Origin: Promethearchaeota archaeon
Lineage (GTDB): Archaea > Asgardarchaeota > Lokiarchaeia > Sigyniarchaeales > SOKP01
DNA: 64,000 bases
Assembly (NCBI GenBank): GCA_019057795.1
Contig: JAHLWS010000005.1
Span: forward strand, 1-64,000
Direction: 5' to 3'
Shown here: positions 17,729 to 27,596 of the stretch, piece after piece
Layout: each line of letters starts with the position of its first letter
Numbering within the stretch: position 1 is the first letter of the stretch
Position numbers and translations under genes: made by a program
Notes under the pieces: generated by a model
The model's database searches: none
The model's input: the letters and a program-made list of their open reading frames with translations, nothing else
What the model was told of the DNA's origin: nothing

Positions 17729-18952
17729 TTATTTTAATTTCCAAAAATCTCTTCCATCCCTATTAATATGAAGAATTTCTTGCTTTCGTACTAATTCACT
17801 TAGTTTAACCTTTAAGAATCTTACATCAAGCATTTCCTTCATTCTTAATTTTGAGACTAAATCATCTAAATCTTGCCATTTATTAGATAGAGTATTAATT
17901 ATATTTTCTTTAGTTATATCTATTATATGAATCTGTCTGGTTTTATCTAATCGTTCTATATCGGGCAATTTTGATTTTAGGGACGCGATTGGGACACTTT
18001 TTTCATATCCTAAAAATATTTTCTGTTTTTCACTTTTTTTTTTTAAAACTACTTTTTTCTTTGAAAGATCTTCTTCTATAATTTCTTTAATTAATTGTTT
18101 GAAATAGTTTTCCCATTTTGTTTTATGTGGTTTTGGCCATTTATTTCCATTTTCAGTTCCAAGTTGTTTTAATTTATTTCGTAATATCTGGGAGTGATTA
18201 GTAGTCCAACTTCCTTTTTTGATCTCATTATTTAATACTTCAATCAATTTAGGAATTTCATTTCTGTGATTAATTAATATTTCTTGTTTATATGATGTCA
18301 TAAAAGTATAGTGAGAATAGGCTACGGGTTTTACTTTTCCTATTTTAGTTATAACTTCATCTAGTATAAGTTCCTTTGGAATAAATTGTGCTAACCTTAA
18401 AAAATTTCTAAAACCTTCAGGGCTATAACCAATTCTTCCATTTGTCGAATATTTCTCGCTTTTTCTTATACCCATCCATTTTATTACTCTATCACCTAGT
18501 AAAGGAATTAAATTTCCAACCATTCTCAAAATTAATCTATTCTCGCTACTAATATCATGTTTAACATCAGTATACCTCTCAGAATCTTTCAAACGTCTTT
18601 TAATAAAACTATGTAAAATTTTTCCAATTGTATGAATTAATGAAGGAGGTTTTTTTCCAGATGTAACTTTTTTTCTACTTGGATCTTCTGGTTCATAAAG
18701 GGCTATACCATCTTTTAACATGTAATCCTTGATTTCCCTTCGAATTTTCAAAGCTGCACTACCTGAAAGAAGAACAAACGCATCTTTAGCCCACTTCTCT
18801 TTTGAGGAATAGATCAATTGCTCTGCTAATGTACTCAGTTCTATTGTAAGATCAATATCAGAAATACCTAAAATTGTCTCCTCATTAGTCATATCAGCTT
18901 CAAAGATCTCATCTTCATTCTTTATTTTATCTTCATCAATAATACCTGACAC
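17729..18952 (-). CDS. Unrecognised 407-aa protein of the GHKL operon, C-terminal winged helix
   Basis: I do not recognise this family. The first 60 residues are acidic and probably flexible. Residues about 80-300 are helical and basic (SRKKVTSGKKPPSLIHTIGK and FIKRRLKD are examples). The last 50 residues (LDDLVSKLRMKEMLDVRFLK, then RDGRDFWKLK) look like a winged helix. The start is GTG at 18952. It follows the 863-aa ATPase by 12 bp and precedes the C5 methyltransferase by about 130 bp, all on the minus strand. A DNA-binding adaptor or the nuclease of the system would fit the context; no nuclease motif is visible. Confidence 0.65.
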   Translation of the reverse strand: MSGIIDEDKIKNEDEIFEADMTNEETILGISDIDLTIELSTLAEQLIYSSKEKWAKDAFVLLSGSAALKIRREIKDYMLKDGIALYEPEDPSRKKVTSGKKPPSLIHTIGKILHSFIKRRLKDSERYTDVKHDISSENRLILRMVGNLIPLLGDRVIKWMGIRKSEKYSTNGRIGYSPEGFRNFLRLAQFIPKELILDEVITKIGKVKPVAYSHYTFMTSYKQEILINHRNEIPKLIEVLNNEIKKGSWTTNHSQILRNKLKQLGTENGNKWPKPHKTKWENYFKQLIKEIIEEDLSKKKVVLKKKSEKQKIFLGYEKSVPIASLKSKLPDIERLDKTRQIHIIDITKENIINTLSNKWQDLDDLVSKLRMKEMLDVRFLKVKLSELVRKQEILHINRDGRDFWKLK

Positions 18953-18964
18953 TTAATACCACCA

Positions 18965-21556
18965 TTATCTCTTCAAAGTAAATTTCTTATTTAATTCGTG
19001 AAATTTAGCTTCAAAATCCCACCAATTCATATTTAAATATTTTATGCGATCTTCAAAGCAGTAAAATAATAATATACCCAAACCTTTATACCAAATTTCT
19101 TTATCCAAACCTTCGGGTGTGTCAAGACGTTCAAAGAGTGGATGCAGTACATTAATGTATATTGTTTTTTCCTCTGGTTTAAAATAAGCTATGTCTTTTT
19201 CATCAGGATCAGGTATATATTTAATTTTAAGTGTTTTTCTTTCTTTCTCAGGTTTATCCTCTAGAATAATACTCTTTATTAATAATTCTTCTAATTCAGG
19301 AAATGATTTTTCATGAGGTTCTTCAAAATTCCATTTAGCTGAAATTGTGTACTCCCTTTTTCTTAAATCACTATAATCTATTTCTTTTACTGGAAACTTT
19401 AAATAACCTTCCTCATTGATATTAAGAAGATACTCATAATCTTTTCTTGTTTCACTTTCCGCTATTAAACTTACTCTTAATTTCCCTTTCATCTCACTGA
19501 CATAAGGATTTCTAATATGAATAATAGGACATTTATCAATTGTATTAATTTGTATTGATTTAAGGCTTTTTTCAACATAAATTGGAGTTTTAATTGTCTC
19601 GATAAGTTCATTATCTTTTTTGACATTTAATGCATATTCATATTTTCCCCTTTTTTCTTTTTTTTTAATTTCAGTATCAAAAATTTGACTGCTTAATTTT
19701 GTATATGATTTTAATTTTGAATTCTGAATAATTTCCCATTCAGTATCAGTTTCATGTTTTCTCTTAAATTCTAATTCTATTGGAAAGGGAACTCCAGAGA
19801 AGTTGCATTTAACATTTATTCGAAATGGTTGTCCTCTTAAGACTAATTTTGGATCCACACCTTCTATTTTCATTCTTTCCAGTATTTTATTAAAGTTAAA
19901 AAATTTTGTCTTGATATCAATACGTTGATTTTTTATATCTTTTAAAATTATATTGATTTTATATTTGCCTCTCTTGTGTTGATATTTTGGTTTTTTTGAT
20001 AGATTTATTCCTGGATATTTGATTTCCTTCTCTTCTAAGGGTTTGAGTTTATCAACTTCTATTTCCTTTAATTCATCAAATACTTCGCAAAGCAGTTTAA
20101 CTTCATTTAACTCTGTTTCTGATACATTTTTTATGCTTGTAGTTATAATAAAGTCAGAGATTTGGTCATGTATAAATTCTGGTTCATATTCGATCTTCTT
20201 TATATATCGCTCTATAGTTGGAGGTTCTTTTATGTCACTTTCAGTATTATCAGAATACTCTTCATCTAATTTTCCCTCGTCAGCTACAATGTCGACGATA
20301 TCTTTTAAGCCTACTTCCTCTAAGAAATTTAATATATCTTTAGTTAATGTGTCTTTCCCTCCTAATGTTTTAAGTCCTCCTATTTCCTGACTAAAAGCAA
20401 TTTTTAAGTTAATACAATGTGTTCTTATTGTATCTCTTAAAGTAGGTTCAATTTGATGAAAACCAGCATGAGTAGATTTTTCAAACTTTTTCAAAGCTGT
20501 CGAATTAATTTCTCCAATGATTTGATAATCATTCCTCCCTAGAGATATTTCATTTGGAAATATCTTTACTACTCTGTCATTTACGAGTATTCTAATACCG
20601 TCAAAAATATCCTTTGTATGACATTTATCACGTAATTCAAATAAATCATTCGTTTTCACAATACCAATTCTAAAGTTATCAACAGTAAAATTATTACTAC
20701 TTTTTCCCCTCCCAGTCCCCCATGTTTCAGGATTCTTCCTGATAATCGGCTTTAAGATACCCTTCTCTATTAATTCAGGATTATCAAATTTCTCAAAAAT
20801 AATTTCTTCTTGTATCCCTTCATTTTTAATTGATAAACAAATTTGTATTTCAGATCTATTAATAAATTTATAATATCTTGAATAAAGAACATTCCTAATA
20901 GCTGAAGAAAAATCAGAAATTACAAGTTCTTCAAGTCGATCACTGATATATTTCTTTAGTTTACCTTTATCTTCTTTAGAAAATAATTTAAAAATCCAAA
21001 CAGAACCATAGTTATTTTCAAGTTCATCCCCATTTGGGATATCCCATTTTTTATATACATCATCAGATTCTTCGTAAGCAAAGGGATTTGGATCTAAATA
21101 ATTCCCTATTTTATCAGTTACCCATGTGATTATCGAATATCCAGGATTTTCTGATTTATCTCTTGGATTTGAAAAAATTTTAATTTCCTTACAAAAAGCA
21201 AGCCAGGTTTTCCACCCCTGTCCAAAAGCCCCCCCTGATCTCCCCGTCATATCCTTAGTTTCTCCTCCAAACTTAAAAATACCTTCAATCCATTCTCGAT
21301 CAGTTATTCCATGGGTCCCTAATTGATAAAAAATGATCTGATTTTCTAAAAAGTCCAACACAATTTTAAGCTTAACATCATTATCATTAAAGTCTCTTCC
21401 AATTTCTATATCATCAAGAAAAGCATCAAAGAAATTTTGGAATTTTTCATCAACTAAAATCTCTGGTAATGGTTGATCATATCCTTTAGCAATATTATTT
21501 GCCTGTTTTGAAATGTTAATCTTAAATTTGCTTCTATGTGAAGAAATATCTGTCAC
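18965..21556 (-). CDS. Large GHKL-type (HSP90/MutL/MORC-like) ATPase
   Basis: This 863-residue protein begins with a GHKL ATPase fold. An N-box-like helix, EKFQNFFDAFLDD, is at 37-49; a G1-like loop, YQLGTHGIT, at 77-85; and a glycine lid, GRSGGAFGQGWKT, at 105-117. The Asp usual in the G1 box appears as Gln78, a notable change. The middle (about 440-760) is rich in beta strands and looks like Ig-type modules. The C-terminus has an ordered segment ending near DRIKYLNMNWWDFEAKFHE. The start is GTG 21556, overlapping the upstream 96-aa gene by 23 bp. Prokaryotic MORC/MutL-like ATPases are known next to restriction-modification genes, as here. Confidence 0.75.
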   Translation of the reverse strand: MTDISSHRSKFKINISKQANNIAKGYDQPLPEILVDEKFQNFFDAFLDDIEIGRDFNDNDVKLKIVLDFLENQIIFYQLGTHGITDREWIEGIFKFGGETKDMTGRSGGAFGQGWKTWLAFCKEIKIFSNPRDKSENPGYSIITWVTDKIGNYLDPNPFAYEESDDVYKKWDIPNGDELENNYGSVWIFKLFSKEDKGKLKKYISDRLEELVISDFSSAIRNVLYSRYYKFINRSEIQICLSIKNEGIQEEIIFEKFDNPELIEKGILKPIIRKNPETWGTGRGKSSNNFTVDNFRIGIVKTNDLFELRDKCHTKDIFDGIRILVNDRVVKIFPNEISLGRNDYQIIGEINSTALKKFEKSTHAGFHQIEPTLRDTIRTHCINLKIAFSQEIGGLKTLGGKDTLTKDILNFLEEVGLKDIVDIVADEGKLDEEYSDNTESDIKEPPTIERYIKKIEYEPEFIHDQISDFIITTSIKNVSETELNEVKLLCEVFDELKEIEVDKLKPLEEKEIKYPGINLSKKPKYQHKRGKYKINIILKDIKNQRIDIKTKFFNFNKILERMKIEGVDPKLVLRGQPFRINVKCNFSGVPFPIELEFKRKHETDTEWEIIQNSKLKSYTKLSSQIFDTEIKKKEKRGKYEYALNVKKDNELIETIKTPIYVEKSLKSIQINTIDKCPIIHIRNPYVSEMKGKLRVSLIAESETRKDYEYLLNINEEGYLKFPVKEIDYSDLRKREYTISAKWNFEEPHEKSFPELEELLIKSIILEDKPEKERKTLKIKYIPDPDEKDIAYFKPEEKTIYINVLHPLFERLDTPEGLDKEIWYKGLGILLFYCFEDRIKYLNMNWWDFEAKFHELNKKFTLKR

Positions 21557-21824
21557 CCATTTTTATTTTCGATTTTAAAATTCTATAATTGAAATTTCTC
21601 ATTTTTTTTTTTAAATTATAATCAAATTTCCTTTTAACTTCTTCTATCGCAGATTTTATACTTTTAATAATTTTGTCTACTTCTTGTTGAGTATATTCAT
21701 AGATTTGGGGATTTGCACAATTTCCTAATATACGAAGTGACTCTAACACTCTTTGCGTACGAGGTGTTACTATTCGGATAAATTTCTCGTGTGGTGTTTC
21801 ATTTTCAATTCTTACTTTTACCAT
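21534..21824 (-). CDS. Small basic helical protein, first gene of the GHKL operon
   Basis: This 96-residue protein is basic and mostly helical, with a lysine-rich stretch (KRKFDYNLKKKMRNFNYRILK, about 65-85, given only in part here as RNFNYRILK). The ATG at 21824 starts MVKVRIENE. Its end overlaps the start of the 863-aa ATPase gene by 23 bp, a strong sign of translational coupling. I know no family for it. A nucleic-acid-binding or regulatory subunit is plausible from its charge and position only. Confidence 0.6.
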   Translation of the reverse strand: MVKVRIENETPHEKFIRIVTPRTQRVLESLRILGNCANPQIYEYTQQEVDKIIKSIKSAIEEVKRKFDYNLKKKMRNFNYRILKSKIKMGDRYFFT

Positions 21825-22246
21825 TATTTTTGTGAATCATATTAAGTGTTGGATTAGGTTTACATTATTAATGTGATCATTAGTATATAAATTTATTGTA
21901 TTAGATAATTATTAATGAGTATCTAATAAGATTTCATCGTATAGATAAATTTATTATATTTCTCTAAATATTATTAATCCTACTTTTTTATATAATAATA
22001 CTAGATCCTTTAGATATTCTTCCCAATATTTCTCTATTAACACAATATAAAAATAAATCTAATAATGTTAAAAAAATCTTAATTAATTTCTCAAACAAAA
22101 TTAACAAGAAAAATATTGATGATTTAAATATAATCATTTATTGAATTTCTAAAATTAAAATTTTTTTCTTTATATACTAAAAAATATGGATTATTTACGG
22201 TCTAATAGAAAAATGTTAATTAGATATTAGTATCCCTTATCACAGA
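21825..22246. other. Divergent intergenic region, 422 bp
   Basis: Very AT-rich, with no gene seen. It separates the minus-strand GHKL operon from the broken plus-strand methyltransferase. Promoters for both probably lie here: TTTATATAC-like boxes are near 21890 and 22170. Confidence 0.45.
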
Positions 22247-23180
22247 ATGAATATATATAAAGCCATAGATCTTTTCGCGGGCATCGGCGGTATTCGTTTA
22301 GGATTCGAACAGGCTTTCAAAGATCAGATAAATTTTGTGTTTTCATGCGAAATAGATGAGTATTGCCGCAAAACATACTTTAACTGGTTTTCCGTGTCAG
22401 GCATTTTCTATAGCAGGATATCGGGAGGGATTTAACGACGAAAGAGGAAATTTGTTTTTCTATATTAGAGATATTATTAGAAAAAAACAACCAATTTCAT
22501 TTTTTTTAGAAAATGTAGATAATTTAATTACACATGATAAAGGTCGTACATTTTCAATAATTAATAATATCCTTGAAAGTGAATTAAAATATTATATCCG
22601 CTATAAGATTTTAAACGCAATGGATTTTGGACTTCCACAGAGAAGAAAAAGAATATTTATAGTAGGATATAAGAAAAATTTAAGGTTTGAATTTCCTAAA
22701 GGCGATAGTGGAAATCCTATGGTTGATGATATTCTAGAAACCAAATTAGTTGATGAAAAATATTATCTTTCTCAACAATTATTAAACACGCTAAAAAATC
22801 ATAGAACACGTCATAAAGCAAAAGGACACGGATTCGGTTACCAGGTCATAGGGCGAAAGGAAGTTGCTAATACGATCGTCTGCGGCGGAATGGGAAAAGA
22901 GAGAAATTTGGTTAAAGATACCATAAAATACGATGGTAAATTAGATGAGTTTTTAAAAATTGTTGAGCTTGTGTTAAACAAAAAACCTCAAAATATCGAC
23001 CTTGAAATGAAAGATCAGTATAGGCTTAAAATGGATGTAATTATGTTAAAATATATCGGTTTGAATAAAAAAGATGTTATAATTCTTTATAACGATTTGA
23101 TCAATTTAGTGAAACAAAGAGAAGAGAGAGCAACAAGTATAAAACGCGAGAAAAAGAAAAAAAATAATAATAAAAATTGA
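22247..23180 (+). pseudogene. Broken copy of a DNA (cytosine-5) methyltransferase
   Basis: The gene starts like its paralogue (MNIYKAIDLFAGIGGIRLGF). After CRKTYF near 22380, roughly 90 bp are missing and the frame shifts, so the PCQ motif (GFPCQAFSIAG, from 22387) is read in another frame. The second part runs on through ENVDNL and QRRKR and the near-identical block ending KDTIKYD at 22933. It then jumps to a charged tail and lacks motifs IX-X (no REWARLQGFPDSF). With motif I split off and the C-terminal lobe lost, the enzyme cannot fold normally. It is an old duplicate of the gene at 16571. Confidence 0.85.
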
Positions 23181-23327
23181 CACAAATATAAAAACCTTAA
23201 CTTCTACTCTGTTATTGAAAAACAGATAAATTGAATTAATAGAATTTAGCTTAGGTAAGACAAAAGTTTGAACCTTTTTTTTTTATTGAAAATACATAAA
23301 ATAAACAATTAAATCTAAAATCAGAAC

Positions 23328-23633
23328 ATGTTAATAGAAACATTATCAATTGAGAATTATCGCTCCATAAAGAAATTAACCATTAAAATAAAAAATAACT
23401 TTTTACAATTGATTGGAGAAAACAATTCAGGGAAAACAAATGTTTTTAGAGCTATAGAGTTATTCTTTAAAAGTTCTGTTGCTGGAATTACACAAGAAGA
23501 TTTTTTTCAAAAGACCATAAAAAACTCGATTAAAATATCAATAACATTTTTCAATTTAACCGAGTCGGAAAATTCATTTTTTCAAGATTTTTTATGTGAT
23601 AACAAACTAATTATACAAAAATTATATCGATGA
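23328..23633 (+). CDS. OLD-type ATPase, N-terminal piece
   Basis: These 101 residues hold the start of an OLD-family ATPase: SIENYRSIKKLTIKI at 7-21 and Walker A GENNSGKTN at 30-38. The frame stops at TGA 23631-23633, overlapping by 4 bp (ATGA) the start of the next frame, which holds the rest of the protein. In most OLD proteins these parts are one chain. The break is either a -1 frameshift, a sequence error, or a true split with coupled translation. ATP hydrolysis would control the nuclease in the second part. Confidence 0.75.
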   Translation: MLIETLSIENYRSIKKLTIKIKNNFLQLIGENNSGKTNVFRAIELFFKSSVAGITQEDFFQKTIKNSIKISITFFNLTESENSFFQDFLCDNKLIIQKLYR

Positions 23634-25384
23634 GCGAAGAAACTGAAAAAGTTTCATCAGATTTTCTAATAACACGAGATCTTCCAGAAATCCCCCATTT
23701 TGATGGTAGTAAATTTGATAAATGGAGAGAAAATAGCGAAGCAATTATTAATTTTTTTAAGGAATATGATTATGAAGATAATATTAAAAGCGATAGAGGG
23801 ACTATAACTAAAGCAAGTGTAGAAAAAGCTATACCTCAATTTATTAAAGAAAAAGGTAATGAATGTGAAACGAAAAAAAAGGAGTGTAATACAAACCTAA
23901 AATGGAAAGATATTTCTAGCTACTTACCAGAAGTGTTATATATTGAGGCGACAAAAAAAATTTCGGAAGAAGTAAAAACATCTGAAAGAAGTAAATCAAT
24001 TTATAAAAAAATTTTAGAGAAAATAATTTTAAAAAGCATAGAGGACAATTTGGATGATTCAAAAATAATTAAAGAATTTAAAAAAAATCGCAACCAGCTA
24101 GAAACCCTTCTAAAAAAAGGAGAAGATGAAGAAGATAAACGGTTTGAAATAATTAAACAAATTGAAAGTAATTTATTGAAGAATTTAAATCAAAATATTG
24201 CTACAAAAAGCATAGAAATTAAGATTTTTCCCCCAAGATTGCAAGATTTTTTTTCGAATACGGATATAATAATTAATGATGGAATAGAAAGCTCAATAGA
24301 AAATAAAGGCGATGGGTTAAAAAGGTCATTAATTTTTTCTCTTTTTATTACCTATTCAGAATATCTAAAGAATAAAATAAAAGATAAAGGAATTTCAGAA
24401 GATAAACCATTTTTATTTTTAATAGAAGAGCCTGAATTATATTTACATCCCCAAGCACAGAAATCCCTTAGGGATATATTAATTCTAATATCTACTTACG
24501 ATCAAGTGTTTTATAGCACTCATAGTTCTAATTTCATTGATATAAGTAAATATTTATCAATAGGATTAACAATTAAAGAACCGATAGAAACGGGTACTCA
24601 AATAAGTTTTATTGAAAAAAAGTTATTTGAACCACAGATACAAAAAGAATATGAACTTTTAATGAGATTCAATCCTGAAAGAAACGAAATGTTTTTTGCA
24701 AAAAAAGTGGTATTAGTTGAAGGTAATGTGGAGAAAATTGTATTATCTCATGTTGCTGAGTTAATGGGTAAAAATTTTGATAAATTAAATTTCTCATTAA
24801 TAGAATGCGGTGGAAAAACTATGCTATCTTATTTTATCACGGTATTATCCTGTTATTCTAAACCGATTATCGTTATTCATGATATTGATCCGTTAACCCC
24901 TGTACAAGAAAAATCTGCAGATGAATTACGAGAGTTAGGATATGAAAATCGAAAGATTGAGCAAATTCAAGAGAAGAAAAGACGATTTAAGGATAATAAT
25001 AAGATTGATGATCTTATTTCAAAAGAACATAATAAAATTGGCTTAATTACAATAAATCCTAATTTTGAAAAATTAATCGGAATAACACAACACGGAGATA
25101 AAAAAACTCTTAAAGCTTTTAAATTTGCTAAAGATCTTTCAAAAGAAAATATTGACAAAGATTTACAAGAAATAATTGATTTTATTTTAGCTTTTCAAAT
25201 AGATAAAACTCGGCACGAGATTAAAAAATACGAAATTGATTGTATTTCAAACAATGAAGAAAGTCATCTTGAAGAAGAACTATTACCAACAGACGAAACT
25301 GTACATGATAAGCCTAATTTAAATCAGAAACCTAAAGTGAAATATAAAGAACAAGTTAATTTAGATAGTTTTTTTGAAAGTTAG
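23630..25384 (+). CDS. OLD-type ATPase/Toprim nuclease, main part
   Basis: This 584-residue piece continues the gene at 23328. It has a long charged helical region (about 60-210), the ABC-ATPase Walker B FLFLIEEPELYLHP at about 261-274 with H-loop STHSSN after it, and a Toprim nuclease domain: VVLVEGNVEK at about 360-369 with the first Glu, and IVIHDIDP near 414-421 with the DxD pair. The C-terminal 130 residues are charged. OLD proteins cut DNA in anti-phage roles and sometimes pair with a UvrD-like helicase (Gabija); no such helicase is here. It sits between two methyltransferase genes. Confidence 0.82.
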   Translation: MSEETEKVSSDFLITRDLPEIPHFDGSKFDKWRENSEAIINFFKEYDYEDNIKSDRGTITKASVEKAIPQFIKEKGNECETKKKECNTNLKWKDISSYLPEVLYIEATKKISEEVKTSERSKSIYKKILEKIILKSIEDNLDDSKIIKEFKKNRNQLETLLKKGEDEEDKRFEIIKQIESNLLKNLNQNIATKSIEIKIFPPRLQDFFSNTDIIINDGIESSIENKGDGLKRSLIFSLFITYSEYLKNKIKDKGISEDKPFLFLIEEPELYLHPQAQKSLRDILILISTYDQVFYSTHSSNFIDISKYLSIGLTIKEPIETGTQISFIEKKLFEPQIQKEYELLMRFNPERNEMFFAKKVVLVEGNVEKIVLSHVAELMGKNFDKLNFSLIECGGKTMLSYFITVLSCYSKPIIVIHDIDPLTPVQEKSADELRELGYENRKIEQIQEKKRRFKDNNKIDDLISKEHNKIGLITINPNFEKLIGITQHGDKKTLKAFKFAKDLSKENIDKDLQEIIDFILAFQIDKTRHEIKKYEIDCISNNEESHLEEELLPTDETVHDKPNLNQKPKVKYKEQVNLDSFFES

Positions 25385-25547
25385 CGTTAATAACGAATGA
25401 ATGAATTTTACTATAATTTAATTAATGTATATTTTAGATAATATAACTTCTTTTCAATGATTTAAACAAGTATTAGATATAAGTATAAGATAGTAAAATC
25501 TAATTTATTCTTTAATCAATTGACTATTAAAATTAATAGTGATTCAA

Positions 25548-26228
25548 ATGGAGAAAAAAAGTGCTAAAGCTAAAATTCTGGAGTTATTTCAAGCGAATGC
25601 TAACAAGTGGATTCCTATAAATGATATTCAAAAGGTTGCTCAAATAAGTGAGTGGGCAAGAACGATTAGATTTCTAAAGGCGGAAGGATGGAAGATAGAA
25701 AAAAAAGGCGGCGGTAAAACTACAGAATATTGCCTTACATCTTTAGAAAAAAAGGAAGGTGTTGTGAGAGGACCTATAAATCCCAGAACCAGAGCAGGAA
25801 TTTTGCGTAGAGATGGTTATCGTTGTGTACACTGCGGAAAAAACCCTGAAGAGGATAATATCAAACTTGAAGTCGATCATATTATTCCTGTTGCATGGGG
25901 TGGAAAAACTGAGCCAAAAAATCTTCAATCATTATGTAGAAAGTGTAATCAAGGTAAGAAGAGCTATTTTTCTGATTTCAACGACGATGATGCTGTTAAA
26001 GATATAATAAAAGCACCATCTGGAACAGAAAAACTCCTACTAATAGGAGCAAAATTAATAGATCGTCCTTTAACTGTAGATTTTATAGGGACATTAGCTG
26101 GAATTCGCGATTGGACTCGCACTATTCGTTCTTTACGCCAAAAAGGTAGAATCAATTACAAATGGGACAGTAAAACCAACACTTACACATTTTTAGAAGT
26201 AAAAAAGAAAGAAAAAGAACGTCAATAG
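25548..26228 (+). CDS. HNH endonuclease flanked by two winged helices
   Basis: The protein has three parts. The first (about 5-65) is a winged helix containing WARTIRFLKAEGW. The middle is a classic HNH/McrA zinc nuclease: CVHCG near 93-97, EVDHIIPVAWGG near 108-119, KNLQSLCRKCN near 124-134. The end (about 160-220) repeats a winged-helix pattern (DWTRTIRSLRQKG), so the two outer parts look related. This layout fits a type II restriction enzyme in which the winged helices read the site. It converges on the C5 methyltransferase at 26262, 33 bp away, its likely partner. ATG 25548 is preferred over GTG 25539. Confidence 0.85.
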   Translation: MEKKSAKAKILELFQANANKWIPINDIQKVAQISEWARTIRFLKAEGWKIEKKGGGKTTEYCLTSLEKKEGVVRGPINPRTRAGILRRDGYRCVHCGKNPEEDNIKLEVDHIIPVAWGGKTEPKNLQSLCRKCNQGKKSYFSDFNDDDAVKDIIKAPSGTEKLLLIGAKLIDRPLTVDFIGTLAGIRDWTRTIRSLRQKGRINYKWDSKTNTYTFLEVKKKEKERQ

Positions 26229-26261
26229 AAATTATTTTAGAGGATAAACAAAACTTATTAA

Positions 26262-27596
26262 TCAAATTTTTGATGATACTTGCTCATCAATAAATTTATC
26301 TAAACTAATTTCGGTATTAGGTGTAATGAGTAATTTCGATATTATGTTATGAAACTTTCTTTTATCGGAGATATTTAACAACTTCTTTGATATTTGAATT
26401 TGATTTTTATTAATTTTACTAACTATCTTAAAAAGCTCCATTTTTCTCAATAAAAGTTCTATATCGTTAATTCTAAGATAATTCCTGTTAATGAAAGTAT
26501 GAATGGATGAAATAAACTTCTTACCAGTCTTAGGAATGTCTTTTTTCTCGTAAAGCTTTTCCAATAAAACAACAATTTCTTCAAATTCTTCTGAAATTTG
26601 AAGCTTTTTCATAATAATAGGATTTAATAAAGAATTTTTCATTTCTAAAGCTAAACTTTTTATTACGGGTACAGCAACGGAATTTCCGAGTTGTTTATAG
26701 GCTTTGGTCATTGATACAGGAAATTTAAACGAGTCGGGATAACCTTGAAGGCGAGCCCATTCGCGGGGAGTCATTTTTCTTATTCCTTCTTCGTTCCGTA
26801 ATTGAATGTCGTCACCTTCCTCTTTCCAGCAATTTGGTAATATTTTATCATAAACGAGATTTCTTTCTCTTCCCATACCTCCACATACAATAGTATTTGC
26901 TATACCATTGCGAGATTTCACTTCGTATCCGAATCCATTTCCTTTTTCTTCGTGTCGGGCTCGATGTTTTTTTAAACCGCTTAAATATTCGTGAGAGAGG
27001 TAATAAGAGCTTTTAACTTCTTTTTCTAATATATATTCAATCTTTACAGGAGTATTGAGTGGTTTTGGGAATTTAAAAGCAAGATTATTCTTAAATCCGA
27101 TAATAAAAATTCTTTCCCTATTCTGAGGCACACCAAAATCTTTCGCGTTGAGAATTTTTGTATGGATGTTGTAATTCAAATCTTTAGTAAGAACATCTTT
27201 AATTATTTGAAATGTTCTTCCTTTATCGTGATTTCTTAGGTGTTTAACATTTTCTAATAAGAATGCATCGGGTTGTTTTACTCTTAAAATCTCGGCTAAG
27301 TTAAAAAATAAAGTTCCTCTTATGTCGTTGAATCCTCGCTTCTCTCCCGCTATAGAGAATGCTTGACACGGGAAACCGGCAAGCAGAATGTCAAAACTCG
27401 GAATTTCTTTAGGATTTACCTTAGTGATGTCTCCTAGAGGATTTTCACCAAAGTTTTCTTGGTAAGTTTTACACGCGTAAGGATCTATCTCGTTAGCATA
27501 CACGAACTTGATCTTATCTTTAAACACTTGTTCAAAACCTAACCTTATGCCTCCAATCCCGGCAAATAAGTCAACAGCTCGAAAATTTTGGTTCAT
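26262..27596 (-). CDS. DNA (cytosine-5) methyltransferase with C-terminal extension
   Basis: A full Dcm-type enzyme of 444 residues: motif I DLFAGIGGIRLGFEQ near 9-23, motif IV GFPCQAFSIAG near 74-84, ENVKHL near 115-120, QNRERIFIIG near 158-167, and the final REWARLQGYPDSF and GNSVAVPV motifs near 281-312. After about residue 320 it carries an extra 120-residue helical domain not present in the methyltransferase at 16571. It probably protects the site cut by the converging HNH enzyme. The ATG at 27596 is clear. The DNA is distinct from the other two copies, so this is a separate specificity. Confidence 0.93.
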   Translation of the reverse strand: MNQNFRAVDLFAGIGGIRLGFEQVFKDKIKFVYANEIDPYACKTYQENFGENPLGDITKVNPKEIPSFDILLAGFPCQAFSIAGEKRGFNDIRGTLFFNLAEILRVKQPDAFLLENVKHLRNHDKGRTFQIIKDVLTKDLNYNIHTKILNAKDFGVPQNRERIFIIGFKNNLAFKFPKPLNTPVKIEYILEKEVKSSYYLSHEYLSGLKKHRARHEEKGNGFGYEVKSRNGIANTIVCGGMGRERNLVYDKILPNCWKEEGDDIQLRNEEGIRKMTPREWARLQGYPDSFKFPVSMTKAYKQLGNSVAVPVIKSLALEMKNSLLNPIIMKKLQISEEFEEIVVLLEKLYEKKDIPKTGKKFISSIHTFINRNYLRINDIELLLRKMELFKIVSKINKNQIQISKKLLNISDKRKFHNIISKLLITPNTEISLDKFIDEQVSSKI

